Below are positions 19,886 through 28,529 of a stretch of DNA of 64,000 nt, in pieces. Below the pieces are notes generated by a model. That model did no database searches, was not told the origin of the DNA, and saw only the letters and a list, made by a program, of their open reading frames with translations. The translations under genes and the position numbers were made by a program. Positions within the stretch are counted from its first letter, which is position 1. Each line of letters begins with the position of its first letter. Origin of the DNA: Pelomonas aquatica (GTDB lineage Bacteria > Pseudomonadota > Gammaproteobacteria > Burkholderiales > Burkholderiaceae_C); NCBI RefSeq assembly GCF_026712205.1, contig NZ_JAPPUW010000004.1, forward strand, positions 124,001 to 188,000, given 5' to 3'.

Positions 19886-22168
19886 TCACTTGCGGCGCGC
19901 CGAGCGCACGCCCGAAATCGCACAGAGCTCGCGCAGCACCTTGGCCAGCTTGGACGCGTCGGACAGCTCCAGCGTGAAGCTCATCCAGGCCGTGTCGCCG
20001 CCGCCGGTGCGCGGTTTCGCCGCGCCGGGCTTGAGGGACTGGGTGTTCACGGCGACGACGTTCATCTTCTCCTTCGCGAAGACTTCGAGCACGTCGCGCA
20101 GCAGGCCCTGCCGGTCGCCGGCCTCGACGAGCACGTCGACCGGATAGACCGGCGCGCCCTTGCCCGAACCGGCCGCGGCCTCGCCGCCGGCCCAGGCCAC
20201 GGCGATGACGCGCTCCGGCGAGCGCCGCTTCATCTCGGCAAGGTTGCTGCAGTCGCTGCGGTGGATGGCCACGCCCTTGCCGCGTGTGACGAAACCTGAA
20301 ATGGCGTCCGGCGGCGCGGGCCGGCAGCAGCGCGACAGCGTCGTCAGCAGCGAGTCGATGCCCACCACCAGCACGCCGCCGCGCCCTCCTGCAGCACCCG
20401 GGCTGCTGGCGCTGCGCGTGTGCCTCTGCGCGAGCAGCTCGTCCTCGTCGGCCACGGGCTCGGGCGGGCGCAGCAGCAGCTCGATATTGCGCAGCGAGTA
20501 TTCGTCCTTGCCGACGACCTCGAACAGCGCGTCCGCACCCTTGAAGCCCAGGCGCGCGGCCAGCTCGTCGAGCTTGAGCGCCGTCCTGCCCTCGCGCTGC
20601 AGCAGCTTCTCGACGAGGTCGCGGCCCTTGGCCACGGTCTGCGCGAGCTGCAGCGCGTTGAACCAGGCCCGCACCTTGGCGCGAGAGCGCTGGCCCTGCA
20701 GATAGCCGAGCTCCGGGTTCAGCCAGTCCAGCGACGGGCCGCCCTCCTTGGCCACGATGATCTCGACCGTCTGGCCGCTTTGCAGCGGCGTGTTCAGCGG
20801 CAGCATCTGGCCGTCGATGCGCGCGCCGCGGCAGCGGTGGCCGAGGTCGGTGTGCACCGTGTAGGCGAAGTCCACCGGCGTCGCGCCGGCCGCCAGTTCG
20901 ACGATGGTGGCCTGCGGCGTGAAGACGTAGATGCGGTCGTCAAAGGCCGGGCCGCCATCGCTCTGCACCGCATCGCGCTCCCAGGCCAGCAGCTGGTTCA
21001 GCACGGCCTTGCGGGCCCGCGCCACCTGCTCCTCGAACTCGCCCGCCGCACTGACGCCGGCATAGCCGCGCGCGCCGGCCTCCTTGTAGGCCCAGTGCGC
21101 GGCGACGCCGTGCTCGGCGTGGTCGTGCATCTCGCGGGTGCGGATCTGCACCTCCATGGCCTGGCCGTCGGCGCCGATGACGACGGTGTGCAGCGACTGG
21201 TAGCCATTGGGCTTGGGCTTGGCGATGTAGTCGTCGAACTCGCCCGGCACCGGCGTGTAGACCTCGTGCAGGCGGGCCAGTGCCGCGTAGCAGTCGGCCA
21301 CGCTGGCGACGATGACGCGCAGCGCGCGCAGGTCGAACACGCGGTCCAGCGCCAGGCCCTTGCCCTGCATCTTCCTGTGGATGCTGTAGAGGTGCTTGGG
21401 CCGCCCCTGCACCTCGGCGACGATGCCCTGGCCGTAAAGGTCGGCCTGCAGCGCCGCGCGCGCGGCTTCGACGCGCTGCTCGCGCTCGACGCGGGTCTCC
21501 TGCAGGCCCTTGGCCAGCGCCTTGTAGGTCTCGGGCTCGCGGAAGCGGAAGGCCAGGTCCTCCAGCTCCCACTTGATCTGCCAGATGCCCAGGCGGTTGG
21601 CCAGCGGCGCGAACACGGCCTGGGACTCGGCGGCCAGCTCCGGCGGGCAGGGCTGCCTGGCTGCCGCGTACCAGCGCAGCGTCTGCAGCCGCGAGGCCAG
21701 GCGCAGCAGCACGACGCGCAGGTCGCGCGAGAAGGCCAGCAGCATCTTGCGCACGCGCTCGGTCTGCTCGGCGCGCTGGTCGGCCTTCTTGTCGGCCTGG
21801 GCCTTGTTGGCGTCGCGCGCGGCGCGCTGCAGCTGCACCAGCCGGCGCGTGTGCGTGACGAGGCTGGCATAGCTGTCGCCGAAGGCCTTGGCGACGACCT
21901 CCTCGGGCTTGTTCAGAAAGTCGCCGGCATAGACGAGATAGGCCGCCGCCTGCAGCTCGGGCGCGGCGCCGATGGCGCTCAGGATGGCGGCCACGCCGTC
22001 GGCGTGCGTGAGCGCGTTCTCGCCCGTGTCCAGCGCCTCGGCGGCCAGCAGCGGCTCGGCGACGGCGCGGGCACGCACCACCTCGGCATTGGAATGGACT
22101 GCGCCCGCATCCAGCAGCGCGACGATGGGGGCGGTGCCGGCCCCCTCCTGCATCAGGCCCGTCTTCAT
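19886..22168 (-). CDS. relA: RelA-type (p)ppGpp synthetase
   Basis: Makes (p)ppGpp from ATP and GTP/GDP in the stringent response when uncharged tRNA is on the ribosome. It has 760 residues. The N-terminal hydrolase domain has lost the HD pair (the region reads AAYLVYAGDFLN), so only synthesis is expected. The synthetase domain has RVFDLRALRVIV and PKPNGYQSLHT. A TGS domain (YVFTPQATIVELAAGATPVDFAYTVH, about 410-470) and a C-terminal ACT domain (about 680-760) follow. Its start overlaps the upstream hydrolase stop by ATGA. Confidence 0.95.
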   Translation of the reverse strand: MKTGLMQEGAGTAPIVALLDAGAVHSNAEVVRARAVAEPLLAAEALDTGENALTHADGVAAILSAIGAAPELQAAAYLVYAGDFLNKPEEVVAKAFGDSYASLVTHTRRLVQLQRAARDANKAQADKKADQRAEQTERVRKMLLAFSRDLRVVLLRLASRLQTLRWYAAARQPCPPELAAESQAVFAPLANRLGIWQIKWELEDLAFRFREPETYKALAKGLQETRVEREQRVEAARAALQADLYGQGIVAEVQGRPKHLYSIHRKMQGKGLALDRVFDLRALRVIVASVADCYAALARLHEVYTPVPGEFDDYIAKPKPNGYQSLHTVVIGADGQAMEVQIRTREMHDHAEHGVAAHWAYKEAGARGYAGVSAAGEFEEQVARARKAVLNQLLAWERDAVQSDGGPAFDDRIYVFTPQATIVELAAGATPVDFAYTVHTDLGHRCRGARIDGQMLPLNTPLQSGQTVEIIVAKEGGPSLDWLNPELGYLQGQRSRAKVRAWFNALQLAQTVAKGRDLVEKLLQREGRTALKLDELAARLGFKGADALFEVVGKDEYSLRNIELLLRPPEPVADEDELLAQRHTRSASSPGAAGGRGGVLVVGIDSLLTTLSRCCRPAPPDAISGFVTRGKGVAIHRSDCSNLAEMKRRSPERVIAVAWAGGEAAAGSGKGAPVYPVDVLVEAGDRQGLLRDVLEVFAKEKMNVVAVNTQSLKPGAAKPRTGGGDTAWMSFTLELSDASKLAKVLRELCAISGVRSARRK

Positions 22169-23046
22169 GGACTGAGGAAGTCCCTCACGATGGCGATCTG
22201 GTCGGCGTGGATCAAGGTGGGCGCATGGCCGATGCCGGGCAGCTCGACGAGGCGGGCGCGGGGGCCGCGCTCGGTCATCCGGCGGGCCGTGTCGGCGCCG
22301 AGCAGGTCGGACTCGGCGCCGCGGATCAGCAGCGTCGGGCAGCGCAGGGTGTCATAGGCGGCCCACAGCGCGGCCTCGCCCGCCGCGGCGAGCTCGGGCG
22401 TCACGGCCGCGAGGGGCAGCGCGATGGCCGGGTCGTAGTGCAGCGTCCACTGCCCGCCGTCCTCGCGGAACATCGGCGCCGACAGCGCCAGCCACTCGAC
22501 GTCGCCATGCGGGCCGAAGCCCTCGGAGATGCTGCGCAGATAGGCCGCCCCCTCGGCCAGCGACCCGAAGCGCGCAGGCTTGCCGAGATAGCTCCCGATG
22601 CGCTGCAGCGCCTCGAAGCGGATGGCCGGGCCGACATCGTTCAGAACCAGCCGGCGGACCGGGCCGGGCGCGCCCTCGGGCCGCGGCAGCGCGGCCAGGC
22701 CCAGGCCGATCAGCCCGCCCATCGACGTGCCGACCCAGTCCACCTGCTCGACATCCAGCCGCGCCAGCAGCGCGACCATGTCGGACACATAGGCCGGGAT
22801 CTGGTAGCCGGCCGGCTGGCGCAGCCGGTCGGAGCGGCCGCGGCCGACGACGTCGGGGCAGACGACGCGGTAGCGCTCGCTCATCACGCGGGCCAGCGTG
22901 TCGAAGTCCCGCCCCTGGCGCGCCAGGCCGTGCACGCAGACCAGCACCGGCGCGTCGGCGCCGGGGCCGGCCCACTCCCAGTAGGCCATGCGGTGCAGGC
23001 CGGTGCCGTCCAGGCAATTGACGAAGCGCAGTCGGGGCTGGGTCAT
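22165..23046 (-). CDS. Alpha/beta hydrolase
   Basis: 293 residues with an alpha/beta-hydrolase fold. HG of the oxyanion loop is in VCVHGLARQGRDFD. The nucleophile is Ser108 in VGTSMGG, and the catalytic His is in GIGHAPT near the end. There is no signal peptide, so it is cytosolic. The start at 23046 has AAAGGA 7 bp upstream. It is co-transcribed with relA (ATGA overlap). The substrate is unknown; the family includes esterases and dienelactone- or lactone-type hydrolases. Confidence 0.88.
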   Translation of the reverse strand: MTQPRLRFVNCLDGTGLHRMAYWEWAGPGADAPVLVCVHGLARQGRDFDTLARVMSERYRVVCPDVVGRGRSDRLRQPAGYQIPAYVSDMVALLARLDVEQVDWVGTSMGGLIGLGLAALPRPEGAPGPVRRLVLNDVGPAIRFEALQRIGSYLGKPARFGSLAEGAAYLRSISEGFGPHGDVEWLALSAPMFREDGGQWTLHYDPAIALPLAAVTPELAAAGEAALWAAYDTLRCPTLLIRGAESDLLGADTARRMTERGPRARLVELPGIGHAPTLIHADQIAIVRDFLSP

Positions 23047-23061
23047 GGTGCAATCCTTTCG

Positions 23062-23297
23062 ACCTAGAAACGGCGGTTGGGCAGGCCCGAGGGCACGCCG
23101 AGGCGGGCGGCTGGCAAGGCGCGACGACGAAGTGGGCTCATGCCCACGAGGAGAAGCAACGCAGCCAGCAGTCCGAAGCGGCGGGCCAGCGGGCCTGCAG
23201 CGCTGCTCACCGAAGTGGTGAACATGGCGCCGTAAGCAAGGTGTTGATGCACTGAGACTTTCGATGAGTAGCAAGCGGTCAACTGCCGTTTCTAGGT
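23062..23297. repeat. 236-bp intergenic segment bounded by an 18-bp inverted motif
   Basis: ACCTAGAAACGGCGGTTG (23062-23079) and CAACTGCCGTTTCTAGGT (23280-23297) are inverted copies with 17 of 18 bases matching. Each points outward to a gene start and is followed by a CGAAAGGA ribosome-binding site, for the hydrolase on the minus strand and bdhA on the plus strand. Inside is a hairpin GTGGGC/GCCCAC (about 23132-23147). It may be a small mobile element or a duplicated leader/regulatory site. Confidence 0.6.
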
Positions 23298-23331
23298 TCT
23301 ATCCATCGTAGCAACCCGAAAGGACCCCTCC

Positions 23332-24102
23332 ATGCTGAAAGGCAAGACCGCCCTCGTCACCGGCTCCACCAGCGGCATCGGCCTCGGCGTCGCGCTCGCG
23401 CTGGCCCGCGAAGGCGCCAACATCATCCTGAACGGCTTCGGCGACGTCGAAGGCCCGCGGGCCGAGGTCGCGGCGCTGGGCGTCAGGGTGGGCTACCACG
23501 GCGCCGACATGAGCAAGCCAGCCGACATCGCCGCGATGCAGGCCTATGCCGACGCCGAGTTCGGCGGCATCGACGTGCTCGTCAACAACGCCGGCATCCA
23601 GCACGTCGCGCCGGTGCAGGATTTCCCGGTCGAGAAGTGGGACGCGATCATCGCGATCAACCTGAGCTCGGCCTTTCACACGACCCGCCTGGCCCTGCCC
23701 GGCATGCTCAAGAAGGGCTGGGGCCGCATCATCAACATCGCGTCCACCCACGGCCTGGTCGCATCGGCGCAGAAATCGGCCTATGTGGCCGCCAAGCATG
23801 GCCTGGTCGGCTTCACGAAGAGCATCGCGCTGGAGACGGCGACCGCGCCCGTCACCGTTAACGCGATCTGCCCGGGCTGGGTGCTGACCGCCATCGTGCA
23901 GAAGCAGGTCGACGCGATCGCCGAGCGCGACAAGGTCGACAACGCCGAGGCGACGCGCCGCCTGCTGTCCGAGAAGCAGCCCTCGCTGCAGTTCACGACG
24001 CCCGAGGAACTGGGCGCGCTGGCGGTCTTCCTGTGCTCCGACGCCGCCATCAACGTCCGCGGCCAGGCCTGGGCGATGGATGGCGGCTGGACCGCGGTCT
24101 GA
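23332..24102 (+). CDS. bdhA: 3-hydroxybutyrate dehydrogenase
   Basis: NAD-dependent short-chain dehydrogenase of 256 residues that oxidises D-3-hydroxybutyrate to acetoacetate, used when stored PHB is consumed. The cofactor motif TGSTSGIG is at 10-17 and NNAG at 85-88. The catalytic triad is Ser138, Tyr151, Lys155 (IASTHG...SAYVAAKHG). ICPGWVLTAIVQKQ and TTPEELGALAVFLCSD follow the pattern of BdhA. CGAAAGGA precedes the start. It is divergent from the hydrolase-relA unit. phaR in the same window supports PHB metabolism. Confidence 0.93.
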   Translation: MLKGKTALVTGSTSGIGLGVALALAREGANIILNGFGDVEGPRAEVAALGVRVGYHGADMSKPADIAAMQAYADAEFGGIDVLVNNAGIQHVAPVQDFPVEKWDAIIAINLSSAFHTTRLALPGMLKKGWGRIINIASTHGLVASAQKSAYVAAKHGLVGFTKSIALETATAPVTVNAICPGWVLTAIVQKQVDAIAERDKVDNAEATRRLLSEKQPSLQFTTPEELGALAVFLCSDAAINVRGQAWAMDGGWTAV

Positions 24103-24110
24103 AGTGAGCC

Positions 24111-24187
24111 CCCGAGGGGGTGCGGACCGTCGCGGGGGTGACACCGCGCCGACGCCCGCTGCGGGGCCGGCTTGGGAGCGGCCCGCC
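24111..24187 (+). repeat. Partial copy of the multi-hairpin intergenic repeat
   Basis: Starts just after bdhA with a CCCCC-GA-GGGGG hairpin and ends with GCCGGCTTGGGAGCGGCCCG, identical to the 3' end of the fuller copy at 28371. The middle is different. It may also serve as a terminator for bdhA. Confidence 0.5.
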
Positions 24188-24215
24188 GCCGCCCCGCAGT
24201 AGAAGCCTTACGCAA

Positions 24216-24923
24216 TCAACGCGGCATCGCCTCCCGCGTCAGCTGCACGCTGCCGCTGACCGTCGCGCTGACCGTGGCCTTGCCGGCCTCGGTCGGCAGC
24301 GCCTCGTCGGCCATCGGCGCGGCCATCGTGCGCATGGCCTTGTACACCGGCCGCGGCCCGGACTCGTCGGCATTGACGTTGATCTCGCCGATGACGAAGC
24401 CGCCGTAGCCGAACTGGCGCGAGTAGTCGGCCGCCTTCGCTCGGTAGCGCGCGATGGCCTGGGCCGTGACTTCGCCCTCCACCTTCTCGCGCGCCTCCCT
24501 GGACAGGCTGTAGCCCACGCGCTGCACGCTCAGCGTCGTGATGCGGCCGGCCAGCTGGGCGATTGATCCGGTGTCCTTGCCCTCCACCAGCAGCTCGGCG
24601 CTGCCCTGCCAGCCGCTGATCTGGCCGGTCTTGGGCGCATAGCGCGGCGACAGCGAGAAGCCGCCCGTCTGTACGTCGACCTGGCCGGGCCTGGCGATCT
24701 TGCGGGCCTCGGTCAGCGCCGCGTCCAGCGCCTGCTTCAGCGCCGTCTGCACGGCGGCCGGGTCGCTGCCCTCCTTGGTCGTCGAGAACGCGATGCCGAG
24801 CACGTCGCGCGTGACCTCGGTGCTGGCGCTGGCCGACAGGCTCAGCCGCTCGCGCGGGGGCTCGGTGCCGGCATGGGCAGCGGCGGCAATGACAAGAGCG
24901 GAAACGGCAACCAGTGCACGCAT
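24216..24923 (-). CDS. SIMPL (DUF541) domain periplasmic protein
   Basis: 235 residues. A signal peptide (MRALVAVSALVIAAAAHA) is followed by a SIMPL/DUF541 domain: LSLSASASTEVTRDVLGIAFST at the start, then GFSLSPRY and VSATVSGSVQLT near the end. The family is periplasmic or outer-membrane associated, and members have been tied to oxidative stress (YggE in E. coli). The start at 24923 has AAGGAAG upstream. It is divergent from ompR-envZ with a 134-bp gap, so it may be a target, but no binding site was recognised. Confidence 0.88.
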   Translation of the reverse strand: MRALVAVSALVIAAAAHAGTEPPRERLSLSASASTEVTRDVLGIAFSTTKEGSDPAAVQTALKQALDAALTEARKIARPGQVDVQTGGFSLSPRYAPKTGQISGWQGSAELLVEGKDTGSIAQLAGRITTLSVQRVGYSLSREAREKVEGEVTAQAIARYRAKAADYSRQFGYGGFVIGEINVNADESGPRPVYKAMRTMAAPMADEALPTEAGKATVSATVSGSVQLTREAMPR

Positions 24924-25057
24924 GGAACTTCCTTGCAAGGCGAAAACACCAGCTTATCGCTGCGACATGGAAACGAGCTGTAACGCCGGCCTGCCGTCCT
25001 ACATGCAGGCCCGCCAAACCTGCTCACAATGCCGCTGTTACAAATTCAGGAGCCGCG

Positions 25058-25792
25058 ATGAACAGCAGCGCGAACCCCCGCACCAATCGCATCCTCGTCG
25101 TCGACGACGACGCCCGCATCCGCGACCTGCTGCGCCGCTATCTGACGCAGGAAGGCTTCGAGGTGCTGCTGGCCGAAGACAGCCGCGCGCTGAACAAGCA
25201 GCTGACCCGCGAGACCGTCGACCTCATCGTGCTGGACCTGATGCTGCCCGGCGAGGACGGCCTGACGATCTGCCGCCGCCTGCGCGCCGCCAACGACAGC
25301 ACGCCCATCATCATGCTGACGGCCAAGGTCGAGGACGTGGACCGCATCGTCGGCCTGGAGGTCGGCGCCGACGACTATCTCGCCAAGCCCTTCAACCCGC
25401 GCGAGCTGCTGGCCCGCATCAACGCCGTGCTGCGTCGCCGCCCGCCGCCCGAGGCCCCGGGCGCGCCGAGCAAGGAGCCGATGACGGTCAGCTTCGGCCC
25501 CTTCGAGTTCGACCTCGCGCTGCGCCGGCTGACCAAGAACGGCGAGCAACTGCCGCTGACGACGGGCGAGTTCTCGATGCTCAAGACCCTGGTGCGCCAC
25601 CCGCGCCAGCCGCTGTCGCGCGACAAGCTGGCCCAGCTCGCCCGCGGCCGCGAGTTCGAGCCCTTCGACCGCAGCCTGGACGTGCAGATCTCGCGGCTGC
25701 GCAAGATGCTGGAAGCCGACCCGGCCCAGCCGCGCTACATCCAGACCGTCTGGGGCGTCGGCTACGTGTTCGTCCCCGACGAGAACACCTAG
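25058..25792 (+). CDS. ompR: Two-component response regulator OmpR
   Basis: 244 residues with a receiver domain (phospho-acceptor Asp60 in IVLDLMLPG) and a winged-helix DNA-binding domain (LTTGEFSMLKTLVRHPRQPLSRDKL and RSLDVQISRLRKML). The match with OmpR is close throughout, including PRYIQTVWGVGYVFVP. The start at 25058 has AGGAG 7 bp upstream. The sensor gene follows after 15 bp. In the family it controls porins and other envelope genes in response to osmolarity and acid. Confidence 0.93.
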   Translation: MNSSANPRTNRILVVDDDARIRDLLRRYLTQEGFEVLLAEDSRALNKQLTRETVDLIVLDLMLPGEDGLTICRRLRAANDSTPIIMLTAKVEDVDRIVGLEVGADDYLAKPFNPRELLARINAVLRRRPPPEAPGAPSKEPMTVSFGPFEFDLALRRLTKNGEQLPLTTGEFSMLKTLVRHPRQPLSRDKLAQLARGREFEPFDRSLDVQISRLRKMLEADPAQPRYIQTVWGVGYVFVPDENT

Positions 25793-25807
25793 GCGGCGAC
25801 CTAGGGA

Positions 25808-27127
25808 ATGGCCCGCCCCCACCTCGCACTCAATCTCTTCTGGCGCACCTTCGCCTGGCTGGCCCTGCTGCTGCTGGGCGCCGTGCTGGCCTGGCAGCAG
25901 ACCTTCAAGGCGCTGGAGGCCGAGCCCCGTGCGCTGGAGGCCGCCGAGCAGCTGGCCGGCCTCGTCAAGCTCAGCCGTATCGCGCTGGAGCACACCGACC
26001 CGATCAACCGCGTGGCCGTCGTCACGTCGATGGCGCGCGGCGACACCGTGCAGGTGCGCGTGGCCGAGACCAGCGACCGCTGGCTGCCCTACGACACCAG
26101 CCCCTTCGGCAAGCAACTGGCCGCCGAGCTGCGCCGCACGCTGGGGCCCGACACCATCATCGCCCGCAGCGTCAACGACGGGTCGGGGCTGTGGGTGCGC
26201 TATGTCGTCGGCGAGGACGCCTTCTGGCTCAAGACCAGCGCGGCGCCGCTGTCCATCGCGCTGTCCGGCAACTGGTGGTGGGTGCTGATCGCGCTGCTGG
26301 CCACCGTCGTCGGCTCGGCGCTGATCGCCCGGCTCATCAACCAGCCGCTGCGCGAACTGGCCGAGGCCGCCGGCCGCATCCGCGACGGCGAATACGACTC
26401 GCGGCTGGACGAGACGACGATGACCAGCGAGATCCGCGAGGTCAACATGGGCTTCAACCGCATGGCCCGCGAGCTGGCCAAGCTGGAGGAGGATCGCGCC
26501 GTCATGCTGGCCGGCATCTCGCACGACCTGCGCACACCGCTGGCGCGGCTGCGGCTGGAGACCGAGATGAGCGTCGGCGACGAGCAGGCCCGCCACTTCA
26601 TGGCCCAGGACATCGACCAGCTCGACGCCATCATCAGCAAGTTCATGGACTACGCGCGGCCCAACGAGACGCAGCTGCGCGAGACCCGGCTGAGCGACAT
26701 CGTCGAGCGCGAGGTGCAGGGCTTCCGCGATCCCGACCAGATCCGCTTCCGCGTGCAGGTCGGCGAGTCGCTCAAGGTGCTGGTCGACGACACCGAGCTG
26801 GGCCGCGTGCTGCTCAACCTGTTCGAGAACGCGCGCCGCTACGGCCACGAGCCCGGCGAGCCGGCGCGCGTGGAGGTCAGCGCGACGAGCCAGGGCAGTT
26901 GGGTCGAGCTGCGCGTGCGCGACCACGGCCCCGGCGTGCCGGCCGACCGCCTGGCGCGGCTGACGACGCCCTTCTACCGCGGCGACGCTGCGCGCACCGC
27001 GGCCAGCGGTGCCGGCCTGGGCCTGGCCATTGTCGAGAAATCGGTGCAGCGCTTGGGCGGGCAGCTGTCCATCAGCAACGCCCAGGGCGGCGGCCTTGTC
27101 ACGCTGCTGAAGTTGCAGGCGGCCTGA
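25808..27127 (+). CDS. envZ: Osmosensor histidine kinase EnvZ
   Basis: 439 residues. Transmembrane helices lie at about 15-32 and 155-175 with a periplasmic region between. A HAMP domain follows (NQPLRELAEAAGRIRDGEYDSRL), then a HisKA domain with the phospho-acceptor His239 in SHDLRTP. The ATPase domain has NLFENARRYG, DHGPGVP and GAGLGLAIVEK. It forms an operon with ompR. Confidence 0.93.
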   Translation: MARPHLALNLFWRTFAWLALLLLGAVLAWQQTFKALEAEPRALEAAEQLAGLVKLSRIALEHTDPINRVAVVTSMARGDTVQVRVAETSDRWLPYDTSPFGKQLAAELRRTLGPDTIIARSVNDGSGLWVRYVVGEDAFWLKTSAAPLSIALSGNWWWVLIALLATVVGSALIARLINQPLRELAEAAGRIRDGEYDSRLDETTMTSEIREVNMGFNRMARELAKLEEDRAVMLAGISHDLRTPLARLRLETEMSVGDEQARHFMAQDIDQLDAIISKFMDYARPNETQLRETRLSDIVEREVQGFRDPDQIRFRVQVGESLKVLVDDTELGRVLLNLFENARRYGHEPGEPARVEVSATSQGSWVELRVRDHGPGVPADRLARLTTPFYRGDAARTAASGAGLGLAIVEKSVQRLGGQLSISNAQGGGLVTLLKLQAA

Positions 27128-27137
27128 GAAAGCCCCG

Positions 27138-27824
27138 TCAATGCGCTGGCGCGGAGGCCGGTGCAGCAGGGCCCGGCTCGCCGAGAGACTCGCCGAGCTG
27201 ACTGGCCAGCTCCTCCTGGGTCGACAGCACCGACCGCAGAGTCAACCGGTAGCCATTCAGGGCCTTCAGCACTTCGATCGGGTCTGCACGGCCGAACTCG
27301 GCATCCACTGCCGCATCGGTCAGGCGCGAAATCGAGCCCACCGCGTTGAAAGTAGCCTGCACCGCCAACTGCGTTTCGCGCTGCGCGGTGTAGGCCTCGG
27401 AGAAACGCCTCAGCGCATCGCGCGGCATATGGATCAAGGCCTGGTCGGCCACGGCCGCCTCCCACGCGTCGCGGCGCAGGGCCGGTGTCTGCACGGCGAT
27501 TTTGAGCCGCTGGCGCAGCATCTCGTAGAGCGCTTCGGGCTTGACCTTGCCCTGCTTTGCCAGAGCCTTGACGTCGCCATAGAGCGCAGCCAGTTCGTCG
27601 GCATTGGCCTGGTTCTTCTGCGCGGCCGAGCGCACCTCGGCGAGGTTGGCGCGCAGCTCCGTCTCCAGCTGCTCGACCGTGTGCTGGGCCAGCCGGCGGT
27701 GGTGCAGGGTCTCGAAGCCCGCCTCCAGGCCCAGCGCCGTCAGGATGCCCAGCACGATCATCAGATAGTGGATGCCCAGCTCCTTCAAGCTGGAAGGCGC
27801 ATGCGAGGGCGGTTCGACGTGCAT
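27138..27824 (-). CDS. Membrane-anchored protein of unknown function
   Basis: 228 residues. One hydrophobic segment near the N-terminus (LGIHYLMIVLGILTALGLEAG, about 15-35) is followed by a long, mostly alpha-helical, charged region (LETELRANLAEVRSAAQKNQANADEL) that probably forms a coiled coil. The tail is Pro/Ala-rich. The membrane-helix opening is shared by many uncharacterised bacterial proteins. It converges with envZ and lies upstream of ispF, with 34 bp between it and the ispF stop region. I do not recognise a function. Confidence 0.7.
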   Translation of the reverse strand: MHVEPPSHAPSSLKELGIHYLMIVLGILTALGLEAGFETLHHRRLAQHTVEQLETELRANLAEVRSAAQKNQANADELAALYGDVKALAKQGKVKPEALYEMLRQRLKIAVQTPALRRDAWEAAVADQALIHMPRDALRRFSEAYTAQRETQLAVQATFNAVGSISRLTDAAVDAEFGRADPIEVLKALNGYRLTLRSVLSTQEELASQLGESLGEPGPAAPASAPAH

Positions 27825-27858
27825 GGTGACAAGGCTCGGTGGTCGGCGGCGCGCGATG

Positions 27859-28344
27859 TTAACGAGCCAGCAAGCAGACCGCGCGCGCCTCGATGGCCAG
27901 CCCCTCGCCCACCGGTCCCATCTTCTCGGCCGTCTTGGCCTTCACGTTCACTTGGCTCACGTCCACGCCCAGCACCTCGGCCAGGCGGGCGCGCATGGCC
28001 GGGATGTGGGGCGCCATCTTGGGCGCCTGGGCGACGATGGTGGCGTCGAGATTGACCAGCTGCCAGCCCTGCGCCTGCACACGCCGGTAGGCCTCGGCCA
28101 GCAGCACCATCGAATCGGCACCCTTGAACTCGGCCGCCGTGTCGGGGAAGAGCTTGCCGATGTCGCCCAGGGCCGCGGCGCCGAGCAGGGCGTCGGTGAC
28201 GGCATGGGCCAGCGCGTCGGCGTCCGAATGGCCCAGCAGGCCGTGCGTGTGCGGGATGGTGATGCCGCCGAGGATCAGCGGCCGGCCGGTCACGAGCTGG
28301 TGGGTGTCCCAGCCCTCGCCGATTCGTAGCGGAGGAAGACTCAT
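27859..28344 (-). CDS. ispF: 2-C-methyl-D-erythritol 2,4-cyclodiphosphate synthase
   Basis: Fifth enzyme of the MEP isoprenoid pathway; forms the cyclic diphosphate with release of CMP. It has 161 residues, the usual length. Metal ligands are in GWDTHQL (Asp and His) near the N-terminus and in the [25 protein letters not shown] stretch. [14 protein letters not shown] is the C-terminal signature. The ATG at 28344 is chosen because the frame upstream is intergenic repeat. ispD lies about 2.4 kb away, separated by a patatin gene on the other strand. Confidence 0.96.
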   Translation of the reverse strand: MSLPPLRIGEGWDTHQLVTGRPLILGGITIPHTHGLLGHSDADALAHAVTDALLGAAALGDIGKLFPDTAAEFKGADSMVLLAEAYRRVQAQGWQLVNLDATIVAQAPKMAPHIPAMRARLAEVLGVDVSQVNVKAKTAEKMGPVGEGLAIEARAVCLLAR

Positions 28345-28370
28345 GCCCGCATTCTCGCCGCCTGAAATGG

Positions 28371-28475
28371 TGCCCCTCGCCCAAGGACGCGCCTTGGTCG
28401 GTCCCCCGAGGGGACGGCGACGCTTGCCGGATCGACCGGCAAGCAGACGCCCGGGCGGGCCGGCTTGGGAGCGGC
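28371..28475 (+). repeat. Multi-hairpin intergenic repeat, copy A
   Basis: Three stem-loops in a row: CCAAGG/CCTTGG (28382-28396 region), GTCCCC-CGA-GGGGAC, and GCTTGCCGG/CCGGCAAGC with a five-base loop containing TCGA. It ends with GGCCGGCTTGGGAGCGG. A second copy is inverted at 38421-38541. The third stem is GCTTGCGGC/GCCGCAAGC there, so the pairing is kept while the bases differ. It lies between the divergent ispF and patatin genes. Confidence 0.75.
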
Positions 28476-28529
28476 CCGGCGCTCGGCCCGCAAGAAGCAC
28501 GATGGAGTAACTGATATGGTGCGGCCGCC

